Shown here piece after piece: positions 36,501 through 44,470 of a stretch of DNA of 64,000 nt. Source of the stretch: Bacillus niameyensis (GTDB lineage Bacteria > Bacillota > Bacilli > Bacillales > Bacillaceae_C). Where the stretch lies: assembly GCF_001375535.1 (NCBI RefSeq), contig NZ_LN831197.1, positions 3,691,064-3,755,063 on the forward strand, in the 5' to 3' direction. The notes under the pieces are model-generated. The model saw nothing but the letters and a program-made list of their open reading frames with translations, was not told the origin of the DNA and searched no databases. How positions within the stretch are numbered: position 1 is the first letter of the stretch; every line of letters starts with the position of its first letter. The translations under genes and the position numbers were made by a program.

Positions 36501-37660
36501 TGCCAGTTTTACCAAAAACAGTAATTGCCCATTATAATACGGGATTACCGAGAGATGTGATCGTGGAATGGGATAACGTTGATTATACGCTTTATCAGAA
36601 GCCAGGAGTATTCATCGTTAAGGGTAAAATCAAAGAAACGGCATTTCAAGCGGAGGCAAAGGTGAGTGTAAGAGGGGTTGTCGCTATTGAAGGTGCGGCG
36701 ATGGCCGTTTTGAAAAATCAAATACCGAGTTTACCAGAAACTGTAACCGCCTTTTTTAATGACGGAACAGAGAAACAGGTGAATGTGACTTGGGAAGCTG
36801 TTCCACGGGAAAAACTTGCATCTATTGGGACTTTTCAAATAGCTGGAACTGTCGAGGAACATAACTTTAAGGTGAACGCTCATGTTCGAGTAACCGAGAA
36901 AATAGGTGGTCAACATAATATCGGCAGAGCAAAAAATGGTTATGATTATCCAAAAGCGGAAGCGTCCTTTACCAATTCTGCTTCAGGGTCAATGGATCGG
37001 ATTGAAGCCATCCATGATGATGTGATTTCTTATGATTCAGAACCGCATAATCGCTGGACTAATTGGCAGAGAGAGACACGTCCTCGCGACTGGGTTTCGA
37101 TTACATTCGGAGATTATGAACCAGAAGAGCATTATATAGATACGATTGAGATTCATTGGTTTGAGGATGAAGGAACTTCCTATCCAGCAGCTTTTGAGAT
37201 TCAATACCAGTCTGGCGGGGAGTGGGTGAGTGTAACGAATTTACTAGGAAATCCGCCAGAACCTAGATTGAGACAGGCAAACGTGTATACTTTCGATATG
37301 GTGAAAACAACGGCTATTCGGGTGGATATGATTGCTCAAAGTGGAAAGGGCCTCGCTATTACCGAGCTAAGAGTATTTTCTAAGTGGCCAGATGCATACA
37401 AGGAGCCGAAAGTTAAGGATATTCAAATAGGCAGTGATAGCATTATAGATCGGTTCAAACAAGTAGGCGATATTTTCGAATATAGTGTTGAAATGGAGAA
37501 TATAAACGAGTTGCCAACCGTATTGGCTACAGGCGAAAATAACACCGGCATTACAATCATTCCGGCTGAAACGATACCAGGAACAAGTAAAATAATCGCA
37601 AAATCTGAAGATGGTAAGAAAACCACTCTTTATCAGCTACATTTTACAGTGAAAAAGTAA
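33578..37660 (+). CDS. Large multi-domain GH2 glycosidase, probably beta-galactosidase
   Basis: 1360 residues. Order: GH2 sugar-binding domain (1-150), GH2 Ig-like domain (about 165-270), TIM barrel (280-590) with acid/base E400 in IGNE and nucleophile E485 in YGAETSS, a DUF4982-like sandwich (about 600-680), an Ig/invasin-like domain (690-800), bacterial Ig-like group 4 domains (about 970-1130), a discoidin-type sugar-binding module (about 1150-1275) and a short beta-rich tail. It hydrolyses beta-galactosides or related glycosides. No signal peptide, membrane anchor or LPxTG motif is visible, unlike secreted relatives with the same accessory domains. The frame starts at TTG 33578 with only a weak GGCGGTG ribosome binding site, so the N-terminus is tentative. 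Confidence 0.85.
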   Translation: MKFTENWRFQREVDGSLSDAHHPEFDDSSWRVLNLPHDWSIELDFNPESLATHEGGFLDGGIGWYRKRFTVPEEMKGKRISIDFDGVYMNSTTYLNGELLGTYPFGYNAFSYDLTDKLRMDGENVIAVKVNNTQPSSRWYSGSGIYRNVYLSAKNPIHVARYGTFVTTPNLERAFEDGKAYVHIATKVNNTSNDLSEIRVRSIIVNEDEEQVGTVISEPKTVKPGSLSIIEQSTSMTNPILWDLDHPYRYKLVSEVLVDERVVDTYETRFGVRYFQFDANEGFSLNGCYMKLHGVCMHHDLGALGAATNKRAVERQMQIMKEMGVNAIRVTHNPASPELLEVCNELGLLVIEEAFDCWALSKKTYDYGRFFSEWAEHDTKEMVDRGKNEPCIIMWSIGNEIYDTTSSDGVEIARNLVRWVKEIDITRPTTIGEDKTRGDKVNVTEINPYIEEIFNLVDIVGFNYSENNYAGYHELHPEWKLYGAETSSATRSRGVYTHPYDYNLSTQYDDLQQSSYDNDYVAWGRTAEDAWKFDRDLRHLAGQFIWTGFDYIGEPTPYYNTYPAKSSYFGAVDTAGFPKDIFYYYQSQWKKAPMVHLLPHWNWSVGETVRVLAYTNAHQVELFLNGKSLGVRSYEAKETSWGAPYKETMDGKTYLEWAVPFEAGTLEAVAKDENGAVVARDQVVTAGEPYAVKLTADRRVICADCTDLAFITVDIIDEAGNIVPTADHLVQFSISGNGELVGVDNGNAASIERFKDNKRKAFNGKALAIVQSTKNSGELILNATSEGLVGHSIQVFTVSPCDQKATVAVGVESVGPSQVRVYYSDATVETREVVWNDRSKGRIIPDGVKIYKGADNCLHLVQNNTLVSAELAVENTSITEDDIIALTVKGKLENNEVIDLTSEELQYHMTCDRIKISGNTLYAFAEGEAQVSATVIYKGMAITTPEITFTIAKNRAEKFIEKLAPINIVTDEGKLPVLPKTVIAHYNTGLPRDVIVEWDNVDYTLYQKPGVFIVKGKIKETAFQAEAKVSVRGVVAIEGAAMAVLKNQIPSLPETVTAFFNDGTEKQVNVTWEAVPREKLASIGTFQIAGTVEEHNFKVNAHVRVTEKIGGQHNIGRAKNGYDYPKAEASFTNSASGSMDRIEAIHDDVISYDSEPHNRWTNWQRETRPRDWVSITFGDYEPEEHYIDTIEIHWFEDEGTSYPAAFEIQYQSGGEWVSVTNLLGNPPEPRLRQANVYTFDMVKTTAIRVDMIAQSGKGLAITELRVFSKWPDAYKEPKVKDIQIGSDSIIDRFKQVGDIFEYSVEMENINELPTVLATGENNTGITIIPAETIPGTSKIIAKSEDGKKTTLYQLHFTVKK

Positions 37661-38087
37661 TTGAAAGTAAAACTTCTGTTAAAATTGGTTTTTGATTCGC
37701 ACTCCAGTCGCTAGATTTCCGCGAGTGGTTGTATTCAGAACGGTATTGCGACAGACGTTTATACCTAAGGGACCTTCTCTGCCTTGTATTAAGGAGCACC
37801 TAAAAATCCTTTTAGACAGTGAGCATTTTAAATACTAAATTAGAAACAAAAATACGACTTTAAAATTCAGGAAAGTGAATTTAAAGTCGTATTTTTAATG
37901 GTGTTACAAGGTTTCGAAACTTCATTTTGAATCATTTAAAACATTGGTTGTCCGTATGATTCCCGTTTTAGAGTTCGAACAAGAATTTGCCCTCTTGTTA
38001 GGGCTAAGGGAGGTTTTAACCCAGATTATTAGTTCATTGTGATACAATACTAATAATTCATAATTTTCTAGGAGGGATGCATGCCTA
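37661..38087. other. Intergenic region between the GH2 and enolase-superfamily genes
   Basis: It holds a large terminator hairpin (37848-37896). Around 37700-37800 is slightly richer GC sequence with no recognisable feature. A minus-strand frame (37922-38173) overlaps the next gene and lacks a ribosome binding site. ATG 38077 with GGAGGG before it opens only a three-codon frame whose TAA overlaps the real start. Confidence 0.5.
37848..37896. terminator. Large bidirectional-looking terminator hairpin
   Basis: AAAAATACGACTTT and AAAGTCGTATTTTT pair over 14 bp, extended by AAATTC/GAATTT with a small bulge, and flanked by A- and T-runs. Confidence 0.8.
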
Positions 38088-39257
38088 ATGAATATTTCCA
38101 GTATCGATGTGTATCCAGTAACATTACCTATGAAACAAAACTTCTCCACTTCACGAGGGCAAGTTGGAAACAAGAATGCAGGTGCGCCCCATGTCTATGT
38201 TCGAATTCGGACTGATGAAGGTTTGTGTGGATGGGGAGAGGCCCGTCCAAGTCCAAGGTGGAGTTACGAGACGTTGGAATCTGTCGTTAGTGCAATTCGA
38301 AATTATTTCGACGAAGCTATAGAGGGCGTTTCCATTTTTAATTTGGAAAAGATTCACACCCTGATGGATCAGCAAATTGCATCGGGCTTAACTAGGGGCC
38401 AGCCGATAGCAAAGGCTGCTATTGACATGGCCGTCATGGACTTAATCGGTAAAGCTACTAAACAGCCACTATCTCAAGTTTGGTTTTCAGAACAAAAGGA
38501 CAAAATTGCGCTCTCCTATTTGATTAGTGTGAAAACAGTAGAGGAAGCGATAGAAAAGGCCGAAGAGGCGAAGGTAGCGGGCTATACTGGGATTGATCTT
38601 AAAATTGGCTTCGATCCGAAACGTGATATTGAAATCGTCCGTAACGTAAAAAAGGTTCATCCCGATGCGTTTTTACGAGTGGATGCAAATCAAGGCTATT
38701 CTTTGAAAGAGGCAATGCAAGTTTCAAAGAAATTAGAGGAGATTGGCGTCGATGTACTTGAACAACCGCTTGCTGCCAGTGATTTACTAGGCCATGCCGA
38801 GCTTCGGAAATATACGGAAATTCCGATTGCACTCGATGAAAGCGTATGGACTCCAGCAGATGTAGCGCGCGCAATAGAGTTCCGGGCATGTGATGCAATC
38901 GTCATTAAAGTTACAAAAATGGGCGGGCTTTCCAATGCTAAAAATTGTGGAGAAATAGCAAAAGCAGCCGGTTTCGACTTATTGGGCGGGGGACTTACCG
39001 AATCATCATTAGGTCTTTACGCAAGCAGTCATCTTTTTCACTCGCTAAACATTACGACACCGGTAGATCTGAATGGACCAATGTTTTTGCAAGATGATCC
39101 GTCTAAAATAAAGGCTAATGTAGAAAATGGGCAAGTAAAGTTACCTTTTGGAAATGGAATTGGCTGGGAAGTCGATCTGGAAAAACTTGGGTCGTTACAC
39201 ACAGCCCATAATAAGCCAAGGACGATAACCACAAAGGTTTTTCGAGAGGGGTACTGA
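38088..39257 (+). CDS. Enolase-superfamily enzyme (mandelate racemase / muconate lactonizing / dipeptide epimerase group)
   Basis: 389 residues: capping domain (1-130) and (beta/alpha)7-barrel. Metal ligands are D199 (RVDAN), E225 (LEQPL) and D250 (ALDES); bases are K172 in DLKIG and K274 in IVIK. The KxK motif is DxK here (D170, K172), so the first lysine is missing. Such enzymes abstract a proton alpha to a carboxylate; candidates are cycloisomerase, racemase, sugar acid dehydratase or dipeptide epimerase. The ATG at 38088 overlaps the TAA of a three-codon frame (ATG 38077) behind GGAGGG. It lies near carbohydrate genes but no operon partner reveals the substrate. Confidence 0.85.
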   Translation: MNISSIDVYPVTLPMKQNFSTSRGQVGNKNAGAPHVYVRIRTDEGLCGWGEARPSPRWSYETLESVVSAIRNYFDEAIEGVSIFNLEKIHTLMDQQIASGLTRGQPIAKAAIDMAVMDLIGKATKQPLSQVWFSEQKDKIALSYLISVKTVEEAIEKAEEAKVAGYTGIDLKIGFDPKRDIEIVRNVKKVHPDAFLRVDANQGYSLKEAMQVSKKLEEIGVDVLEQPLAASDLLGHAELRKYTEIPIALDESVWTPADVARAIEFRACDAIVIKVTKMGGLSNAKNCGEIAKAAGFDLLGGGLTESSLGLYASSHLFHSLNITTPVDLNGPMFLQDDPSKIKANVENGQVKLPFGNGIGWEVDLEKLGSLHTAHNKPRTITTKVFREGY

Positions 39258-39275
39258 AAGCTACAGCCATAAAAA

Positions 39276-39308
39276 CTGGGTATGGAACCGATCAAATTCC
39301 ATACCCAG
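39276..39308 (-). terminator. Terminator of the zinc-ribbon membrane protein gene
   Basis: Perfect 12-bp arms CTGGGTATGGAA and TTCCATACCCAG with a 9-base loop. On the minus strand TTTTT follows, so it serves the minus gene; it may also stop the convergent plus transcript. Confidence 0.8.
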
Positions 39309-39315
39309 ATTATAT

Positions 39316-40194
39316 TTAAAATAACTGATTAAAAATACTGCCTGCGGTTGTATCCATGATGATTCCTGAAACAATCGAAAATAGTGTCACACTTAACACC
39401 ATATACAGCAAAAAGGCATAAAAAGGATCAATAAGCTTCGATTCTTTTGCCAAATACTTGCCCATTAGATAAAGTGGCACGACCGAAAGGGCAATGACAA
39501 GGGCGATTGTTAATAACATAGTACCGATAAATTGTGATTTAAGTAAAACTAATAGAAACGATAAAATGATTAAAATTAATGCAGGATTAAATAAGGCGCC
39601 ATAATGGCTAATTATATCTTTATACGAAATATTAGGCCCGAAAAATTTACTAATGATAAATAATGAAAATGTTACAATGGCAATCGAAAGTAATGAAAAT
39701 ATAAAGATACTAATGAAACCTGTAATAAAATAGCCAGCAACTTCTTTTATAAACAAGAATCCCATATCTCCAAACCCGCCACGAATGAAACTTCTAACTA
39801 ATAAAATCGGGGTCCATGAGACGAACAGTACAAAAATTCCGATAGAGATAAGGGCGTTCACCCATTCTGAGTTTTGCATTTCAAAGATTTTGGTTGGATG
39901 CTTAAGAAAGTGAAGAAAATAATTCCAATATTGCTTGGACTTTTCTTTTACTTTTTCAACGTGGTCATCTGTTCCCACTGTTTGGGCTTTGGCAGTCGCG
40001 GTCTCGGCTTGAGCAGACTGAACTTCCTGAACTGCAGGACTTAAATGAGAATCATTAGATGACGATGAATTTTCTTTCTGATCTTCATTTGGGATTTCTA
40101 CTTCTGAATTTGCCTCATCTTGGTCAAAAGCCGATCCACACTTATCGCATAGATTTCCAGCGTTTTGTTCATGACCACAATTTGGACATAACAT
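39316..40194 (-). CDS. Zinc-ribbon multi-pass membrane protein
   Basis: 292 residues. The N-terminus is a zinc ribbon (CPNCGHEQ...CDKCG), followed by an acidic and Ser/Ala/Gln-rich linker (about 25-85). The C-terminal part has about five hydrophobic helices (near 120-140, 165-190, 200-225, 230-250 and 265-290), resembling Yip1-like membrane domains. I chose ATG 40194, preceded by GAGGTGGAAG, which puts the zinc ribbon at the very N-terminus; an extension to 40299 has no ribosome binding site. Related bacillus proteins are uncharacterised. It stands alone on the minus strand. Confidence 0.75.
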   Translation of the reverse strand: MLCPNCGHEQNAGNLCDKCGSAFDQDEANSEVEIPNEDQKENSSSSNDSHLSPAVQEVQSAQAETATAKAQTVGTDDHVEKVKEKSKQYWNYFLHFLKHPTKIFEMQNSEWVNALISIGIFVLFVSWTPILLVRSFIRGGFGDMGFLFIKEVAGYFITGFISIFIFSLLSIAIVTFSLFIISKFFGPNISYKDIISHYGALFNPALILIILSFLLVLLKSQFIGTMLLTIALVIALSVVPLYLMGKYLAKESKLIDPFYAFLLYMVLSVTLFSIVSGIIMDTTAGSIFNQLF

Positions 40195-40311
40195 ATAATC
40201 TTCCACCTCTATGTATATAATTTGATAGATTTCGCCATTATATGAATCTACTAAGCTCTCTATAATGACAAAAGGACTACTAAAAAAATGAAATTTCACA
40301 CAATGAAAATT

Positions 40312-40336
40312 CTACAGCCAGTCTATGTAGGATAAA
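40312..40336 (+). repeat. Second copy of the intergenic fragment seen after sat
   Basis: CTACAGCCAGT through GGATAAA matches 2526-2550 at 21 of 25 positions. Confidence 0.45.
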
Positions 40337-40366
40337 TCCAATACCAATATTATCATGTGTACTACG

Positions 40367-40391
40367 TACTGTCATCCCGAATTTTGTCGAA
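40367..40391 (+). repeat. Degenerate copy of the dispersed palindromic repeat
   Basis: The right half CCCGAATTTTGTCGAA is exact (40376-40391), but the left GTGCCTGGCAC core is decayed to TACTGTCAT. Confidence 0.6.
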
Positions 40392-40563
40392 TGATGTCAG
40401 GTTGGTTCTATAGTAAAATTGGCATGTTTGTCAGGAGTACCCTTTTTTATCCTCAGCTAATCTTGAATGGTTTACAAAATACTGGAAAAGACCATGGTTA
40501 CAGGCGAATTTTGAATGCGTAACTCACTGTTTTTTTTCATATATTTCAGTGTGTGCCAAGCAC

Positions 40564-40592
40564 TTGACTATTTGTGTGGAAACGTTTAAATT
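40564..40592 (+). promoter_or_regulatory. Promoter of the oxidoreductase gene with overlapping cre-like site
   Basis: TTGACT (40564-40569), 17 bp, TAAATT (40587-40592). A cre-like sequence at 40576-40590 (GTGGAAACGTTTAAA, 13 of 15 consensus positions) covers the spacer and part of the -10, so CcpA binding would block RNA polymerase. Confidence 0.55.
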
Positions 40593-40625
40593 TAAGACGA
40601 AGTTTAAAAAGGGAGATGAGATTGG

Positions 40626-41711
40626 ATGTCAGAGAAGTTAAAGGTTGCGATCGTTGGTTGCGGCGGTATTGCTAATGGCAAGCATATGCCAAGTTTATCC
40701 AAACTCGAGCAAGTAGAATTAGTAGCTTTCTGTGATATTGTTGTAGAAAGAGCAGAAAGAGCAGCTGCAAAGTTTGGTGTAGAAGGCGCGAAAGTTTACG
40801 AAGATTATACTGAACTATTAAAAGATGGTTCTATCGATGTTGTGCATGTTTGTACCCCAAATAGTTCTCATGCGGAAATTTCGATTGCAGCTTTGGAAGC
40901 TGATAAGCATGTTATGTGTGAAAAGCCGATGGCTAAAACATCGGAAGAAGCTCGCCAAATGGTAGAAACGGCCAAGAGAACAGGTAAAAAATTAACGATT
41001 GGCTATAATAACCGTTTCCGACCTGACAGCCTTCATTTACATAATATTTGTGAACGTGGTGACTTGGGCGAAGTTTATTTTGCGAAAGCTCATGCGATTC
41101 GTCGCCGTGCGGTTCCGACTTGGGGCGTATTTTTAGACGAAGAAAAACAAGGTGGCGGACCTTTAATTGATATCGGTACCCACGCACTAGATTTAACATT
41201 ATGGATGATGGACAACTACAAGCCGAAAGCTGTACTTGGAACATCCTATCATAAATTGGGTCACAAGGAAAATTCTGCAAACGCGTTTGGTCCATGGGAT
41301 CCTAAAGAGTTTACAGTAGAAGATTCTGCATTTGGTTTCATCACGATGGAAAATGGAGCTACGATTGTTCTTGAATCTAGTTGGGCTCTTAATACATTAG
41401 AAGTAGATGAAGCTAAGGTTTCTTTAAGTGGTACGGAAGCAGGAGCTGATATGAAAGGCGGCCTTCGTATTAACGGTGAGGAATTCGGCAGACTTTATAC
41501 GAAAGAAGTCGACTTAAAAACTGGCGGTGTCGCTTTCTTTAGTGGCGGCAGTGGCGAAAGTGATTCAGATATTGAAGCGCGTCAATGGATTAACAGCATT
41601 ATTAACGATACAGAGCCGCTTGTAAAACCAGAACAGGCTTTTGTTGTAACGCAAATCCTTGAAGCGATTTATGAATCAGCGAAAACAGGTAAAGCAGTAT
41701 ACTTTGACTAA
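40626..41711 (+). CDS. Gfo/Idh/MocA family oxidoreductase
   Basis: 361 residues: N-terminal Rossmann domain with VGCGGIANGKH (10-20) and the hallmark EKPMAKT near residue 99, then the alpha/beta substrate domain with GGGPLIDIGTHALDLTLWMM, which contains the usual catalytic Asp and His. These cytoplasmic NAD(P)-dependent enzymes oxidise inositols, glucose or other sugars and sugar derivatives; the exact substrate cannot be read. A good GGGAGATG ribosome binding site. Monocistronic, and likely catabolite-repressed from the cre-like site in its promoter. Confidence 0.9.
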   Translation: MSEKLKVAIVGCGGIANGKHMPSLSKLEQVELVAFCDIVVERAERAAAKFGVEGAKVYEDYTELLKDGSIDVVHVCTPNSSHAEISIAALEADKHVMCEKPMAKTSEEARQMVETAKRTGKKLTIGYNNRFRPDSLHLHNICERGDLGEVYFAKAHAIRRRAVPTWGVFLDEEKQGGGPLIDIGTHALDLTLWMMDNYKPKAVLGTSYHKLGHKENSANAFGPWDPKEFTVEDSAFGFITMENGATIVLESSWALNTLEVDEAKVSLSGTEAGADMKGGLRINGEEFGRLYTKEVDLKTGGVAFFSGGSGESDSDIEARQWINSIINDTEPLVKPEQAFVVTQILEAIYESAKTGKAVYFD

Positions 41712-41731
41712 AAGTCTTTTGAAAAATTCCG

Positions 41732-41759
41732 ATCCCGCATGCTGGGTCGGGATTTTTTT
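41732..41759 (+). terminator. Terminator of the oxidoreductase gene
   Basis: ATCCCG and CGGGAT flank a loop that can pair further, followed by seven Ts. Confidence 0.8.
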
Positions 41760-41812
41760 CTTATGGATATCTCTAAAAGATTCGCCAAAAGATTTGACCA
41801 TCTTGCGAATGA

Positions 41813-41840
41813 TTGATGAACCGTAATATGGTAGTATTAA
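41813..41840 (+). promoter_or_regulatory. Putative promoter of pgcA
   Basis: TTGATG (41813-41818) and TATTAA (41835-41840), 16-bp spacer, upstream of a dispersed repeat. Confidence 0.35.
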
Positions 41841-41872
41841 AGTGTTTGGAACATTAAAGAAGTAAATCTTAA

Positions 41873-41903
41873 TTCGACAAAATTCGGGGCGTGCCAGGCA
41901 CCG
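41873..41903 (-). repeat. Dispersed palindromic repeat, copy 8, in the pgcA leader
   Basis: Minus orientation: TTCGACAAAATTCGGGGC then GTGCCAGGCACC. It ends about ten bases before the pgcA ribosome binding site, so it would lie in the 5' untranslated RNA and could form a hairpin there. Confidence 0.8.
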
Positions 41904-41926
41904 CCTCTCTTTAAGGAGGATTTTAT

Positions 41927-43666
41927 ATGTCTTGGAAAGATAAGCTAGAGAATTGGATCGGCTTCGCTGAATTGGATGCTGACTTACGTGAACAGTTAAC
42001 TTTGATGCAGGCGGATGAGAAGGCACTCGAAGATAGTTTTTATAAGGAATTGGAGTTCGGTACTGGGGGAATGCGCGGTGAATTAGGGCCTGGGACAAAT
42101 CGTATGAACGTGTATACCGTCCGCAAAGCTGCAGAAGGGTTAGCCCAATACATAGAAGAACAAGGTCAGCAAGCTAAAATTCGCGGTGTCGTTATTGCTT
42201 ATGATTCGCGTCATATGTCACCGGAGTTTGCCCTGGAAGTGGCTAAAACAGTTGGAAAGCATGGGATTCAAGCATATCTTTTCGATGAGTTGCATCCAAC
42301 TCCATTATTGTCTTTCGCTGTCCGTTATTTACATGCGTTTGCCGGTGTTATGATTACCGCGAGCCATAATCCTCCTGAATATAATGGGTTGAAAGTATAT
42401 GGAGAAGATGGTGGTCAACTTCCACCAGGACCTGCGGATGAATTAATTGGCTATGTTAGAAATGCTGGCAATGAGCTAGAAATTGAAGTAGCAGATAGCG
42501 AAGAACTTATTCGTAATGGATTGCTTACTTATATCGGCGCAAAAGTTGATCAAGCCTATATTCAAGCAATGAAGTCGATTCATTTAAATGAAGAAGCAGT
42601 TGAAAAGGCTGGGAAAGAACTAAAAATTGTTTTTACTCCCCTTCACGGAACAGCCAACCATTCCGTTCGAGCCGGCCTTCGTGCCTTTGGCTTTGAGAAT
42701 GTAACAGTCGTCAAGGAACAGGAATTGCCTGACCCGAATTTTTCGACTGTAAAGTCTCCGAATCCAGAAGAACATGCTGCTTTTGAAATTGCGATTCGTT
42801 ATGGTAAGGAAATAGACGCTGATATTTTACTTGGAACTGATCCAGATGCAGATAGACTTGGCGTAGCGGTAAAAAATCATGATGGGGAATATGTTGTCCT
42901 TACTGGAAATCAAGTAGGTGCATTAATGACCCATTATATTTTAAAACAAAAGCAAAGTAACGGCACATTACCTAAAAACGGAATTGTAATTAAGACAATC
43001 GTAACTTCTGAAATTGGAAGAGCGATTGCGGAAAGTTTTGGAATGGCCTCTCTTGATACACTTACAGGATTTAAATTTATTGGAGAGAAAATTAAAGAAT
43101 TTGAATCAACAAATGCACATCAGTTTTTATTCGGATATGAGGAAAGCTACGGTTATTTAATCGGCGATTTTGTTCGAGATAAAGATGCGGTTCAAACGGC
43201 GGTTTTTGCTGCAGAAGTGGCTGCTTACTATAAAATGCAAGGAAAATCCCTTTATGATGGATTAATGGACATCTTTGAGGAATATGGTTTTTACCGAGAA
43301 TCATTGCAATCCCTCACGTTAAAAGGAAAAGAGGGTGCTGAGCAAATTGTGGGAATTTTAGAATCGTTCCGTAACGCTCCTCCTAAAGTTATTGGCGATG
43401 TTGATGTTGCGATTATTGAGGATTATGAACTAAGTGAAAGCTTGGATGTAAAAACTAGTACAAAAGCCGCAATAGAGTTGCCAAAATCCAATGTGTTGAA
43501 ATTTAAACTAGCTGATGGTTCTTGGTTCTGCCTCCGTCCATCAGGTACAGAACCAAAAATTAAATTTTACTTTGCTGTAAAAGGTGAAACATTGGAGGGT
43601 AGTACTGAAAAGCTTCAACTATTGGAAACAGAAGTTATGAAGAAAATAGAAGAGCTTATTAATTAA
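41927..43666 (+). CDS. pgcA: Phosphoglucomutase / phosphomannomutase (alpha-D-phosphohexomutase)
   Basis: 579 residues, the size of B. subtilis PgcA. It interconverts glucose 1-phosphate and glucose 6-phosphate through a phosphoserine. Seen: the active-site serine loop [14 protein letters not shown], the magnesium loop [10 protein letters not shown], the sugar-specificity loop [12 protein letters not shown] and the phosphate-binding loop [19 protein letters not shown] ribosome binding site. Within the window it links the Leloir pathway (glucose 1-phosphate from GalT) to glycolysis and supplies UDP-glucose synthesis. Confidence 0.93.
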   Translation: MSWKDKLENWIGFAELDADLREQLTLMQADEKALEDSFYKELEFGTGGMRGELGPGTNRMNVYTVRKAAEGLAQYIEEQGQQAKIRGVVIAYDSRHMSPEFALEVAKTVGKHGIQAYLFDELHPTPLLSFAVRYLHAFAGVMITASHNPPEYNGLKVYGEDGGQLPPGPADELIGYVRNAGNELEIEVADSEELIRNGLLTYIGAKVDQAYIQAMKSIHLNEEAVEKAGKELKIVFTPLHGTANHSVRAGLRAFGFENVTVVKEQELPDPNFSTVKSPNPEEHAAFEIAIRYGKEIDADILLGTDPDADRLGVAVKNHDGEYVVLTGNQVGALMTHYILKQKQSNGTLPKNGIVIKTIVTSEIGRAIAESFGMASLDTLTGFKFIGEKIKEFESTNAHQFLFGYEESYGYLIGDFVRDKDAVQTAVFAAEVAAYYKMQGKSLYDGLMDIFEEYGFYRESLQSLTLKGKEGAEQIVGILESFRNAPPKVIGDVDVAIIEDYELSESLDVKTSTKAAIELPKSNVLKFKLADGSWFCLRPSGTEPKIKFYFAVKGETLEGSTEKLQLLETEVMKKIEELIN

Positions 43667-43673
43667 TGGTTTT

Positions 43674-43708
43674 GGCCCATTCCTGAAGAAATCGGGGATG
43701 GGCTTTTT
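43674..43708 (+). terminator. Terminator of pgcA
   Basis: GCCCATTCC and GGGGATGGGC form an imperfect stem followed by TTTTTA. Confidence 0.75.
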
Positions 43709-43873
43709 ATGAGGAATCTTAGGTATAAAATCATAGCATCTGTACTTTTAGCATAAAAAAGCGGGATATTTGATGGGGATTTAAACATCACTCTTTTGCA
43801 GGATGGAAATATTCTGAACTTTAGATATGATGAAAGTATTGTCTATCGTCACGATGTTAAAGGAGGGAATGCA

Positions 43874-44284
43874 ATGAGCCAGACAGATCCAATGGATCCT
43901 CAAAACGAGAATAATGAAGAAAGTAATAAACCAGTTGAGACAAATCTAGAGGGAAATAAAAATAATAAAACCTCAACAGGGCTAGAGGAAAATGTTGCAA
44001 GCTTAATAGCTTATCTCGCTGGTTTTGTTTCAGGGATTATTTTTCTTATCCTCGAAAAGGAAAATAAAGTCGTTCGCTTTCATGCGTTACAGTCCATAGC
44101 TTTGACGGTTTCTTATCTTATTCTTGATTTTGTCTTTAATTACGTTCCGTTAATTGGTTGGTTATTTAACTTGCTATTATATCCAGCAGGATTAGTACTT
44201 TGGATTCTCTGCATGGTGAAAGCGTATCAAGGGCAGAAATTCAAGATTCCTGTATTGGGAGATCTTGCCGATCAATATAAATAA
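43874..44284 (+). CDS. Small membrane protein, DUF4870/Tic20-like
   Basis: 136 residues. The N-terminal 45 are polar and rich in Asn, Glu and Lys; then come three hydrophobic helices, with VRFHALQS between the first two, a wording typical of DUF4870 proteins, and a C-terminal KAYQGQKFKIPVLGDLADQY motif. Function unknown. I chose ATG 43874, preceded by AAAGGAGGG; the upstream in-frame extension to 43796 lacks one. It is flanked by terminators on both sides, so it is monocistronic. Confidence 0.8.
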   Translation: MSQTDPMDPQNENNEESNKPVETNLEGNKNNKTSTGLEENVASLIAYLAGFVSGIIFLILEKENKVVRFHALQSIALTVSYLILDFVFNYVPLIGWLFNLLLYPAGLVLWILCMVKAYQGQKFKIPVLGDLADQYK

Positions 44285-44293
44285 GGAATTATG

Positions 44294-44326
44294 ACCCACT
44301 CCTACATTTGGAGGGGTTTTTTTGTT
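44294..44326 (+). terminator. Terminator of the DUF4870 gene
   Basis: ACCCACTCC and GGAGGGGT form a short stem followed by a T-run. Confidence 0.7.
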
Positions 44327-44470
44327 TTTTTCTATAAAGCGAAATCGATCATATCCACCACTATTTTCCAATTGTTTAGAAAATATCTCTCGAATTTGTT
44401 ATTTCAAATTGACTGTTTCCGAAAGGAAGACTATGATGAAAGATGTAGAACTCAGGAAAGGCGGATGGAT

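Noticed and set aside
37922-38173. Minus-strand 83-codon frame ahead of the enolase-superfamily gene
   Set aside because: Overlaps the start of a well-supported gene and lacks a ribosome binding site.
40548-40563. Further dispersed-repeat copy (GTGTGCCAAGCACTTG)
   Set aside because: Only the short palindromic core resembles the family, and the GTCGAA end is missing; counted as chance similarity.
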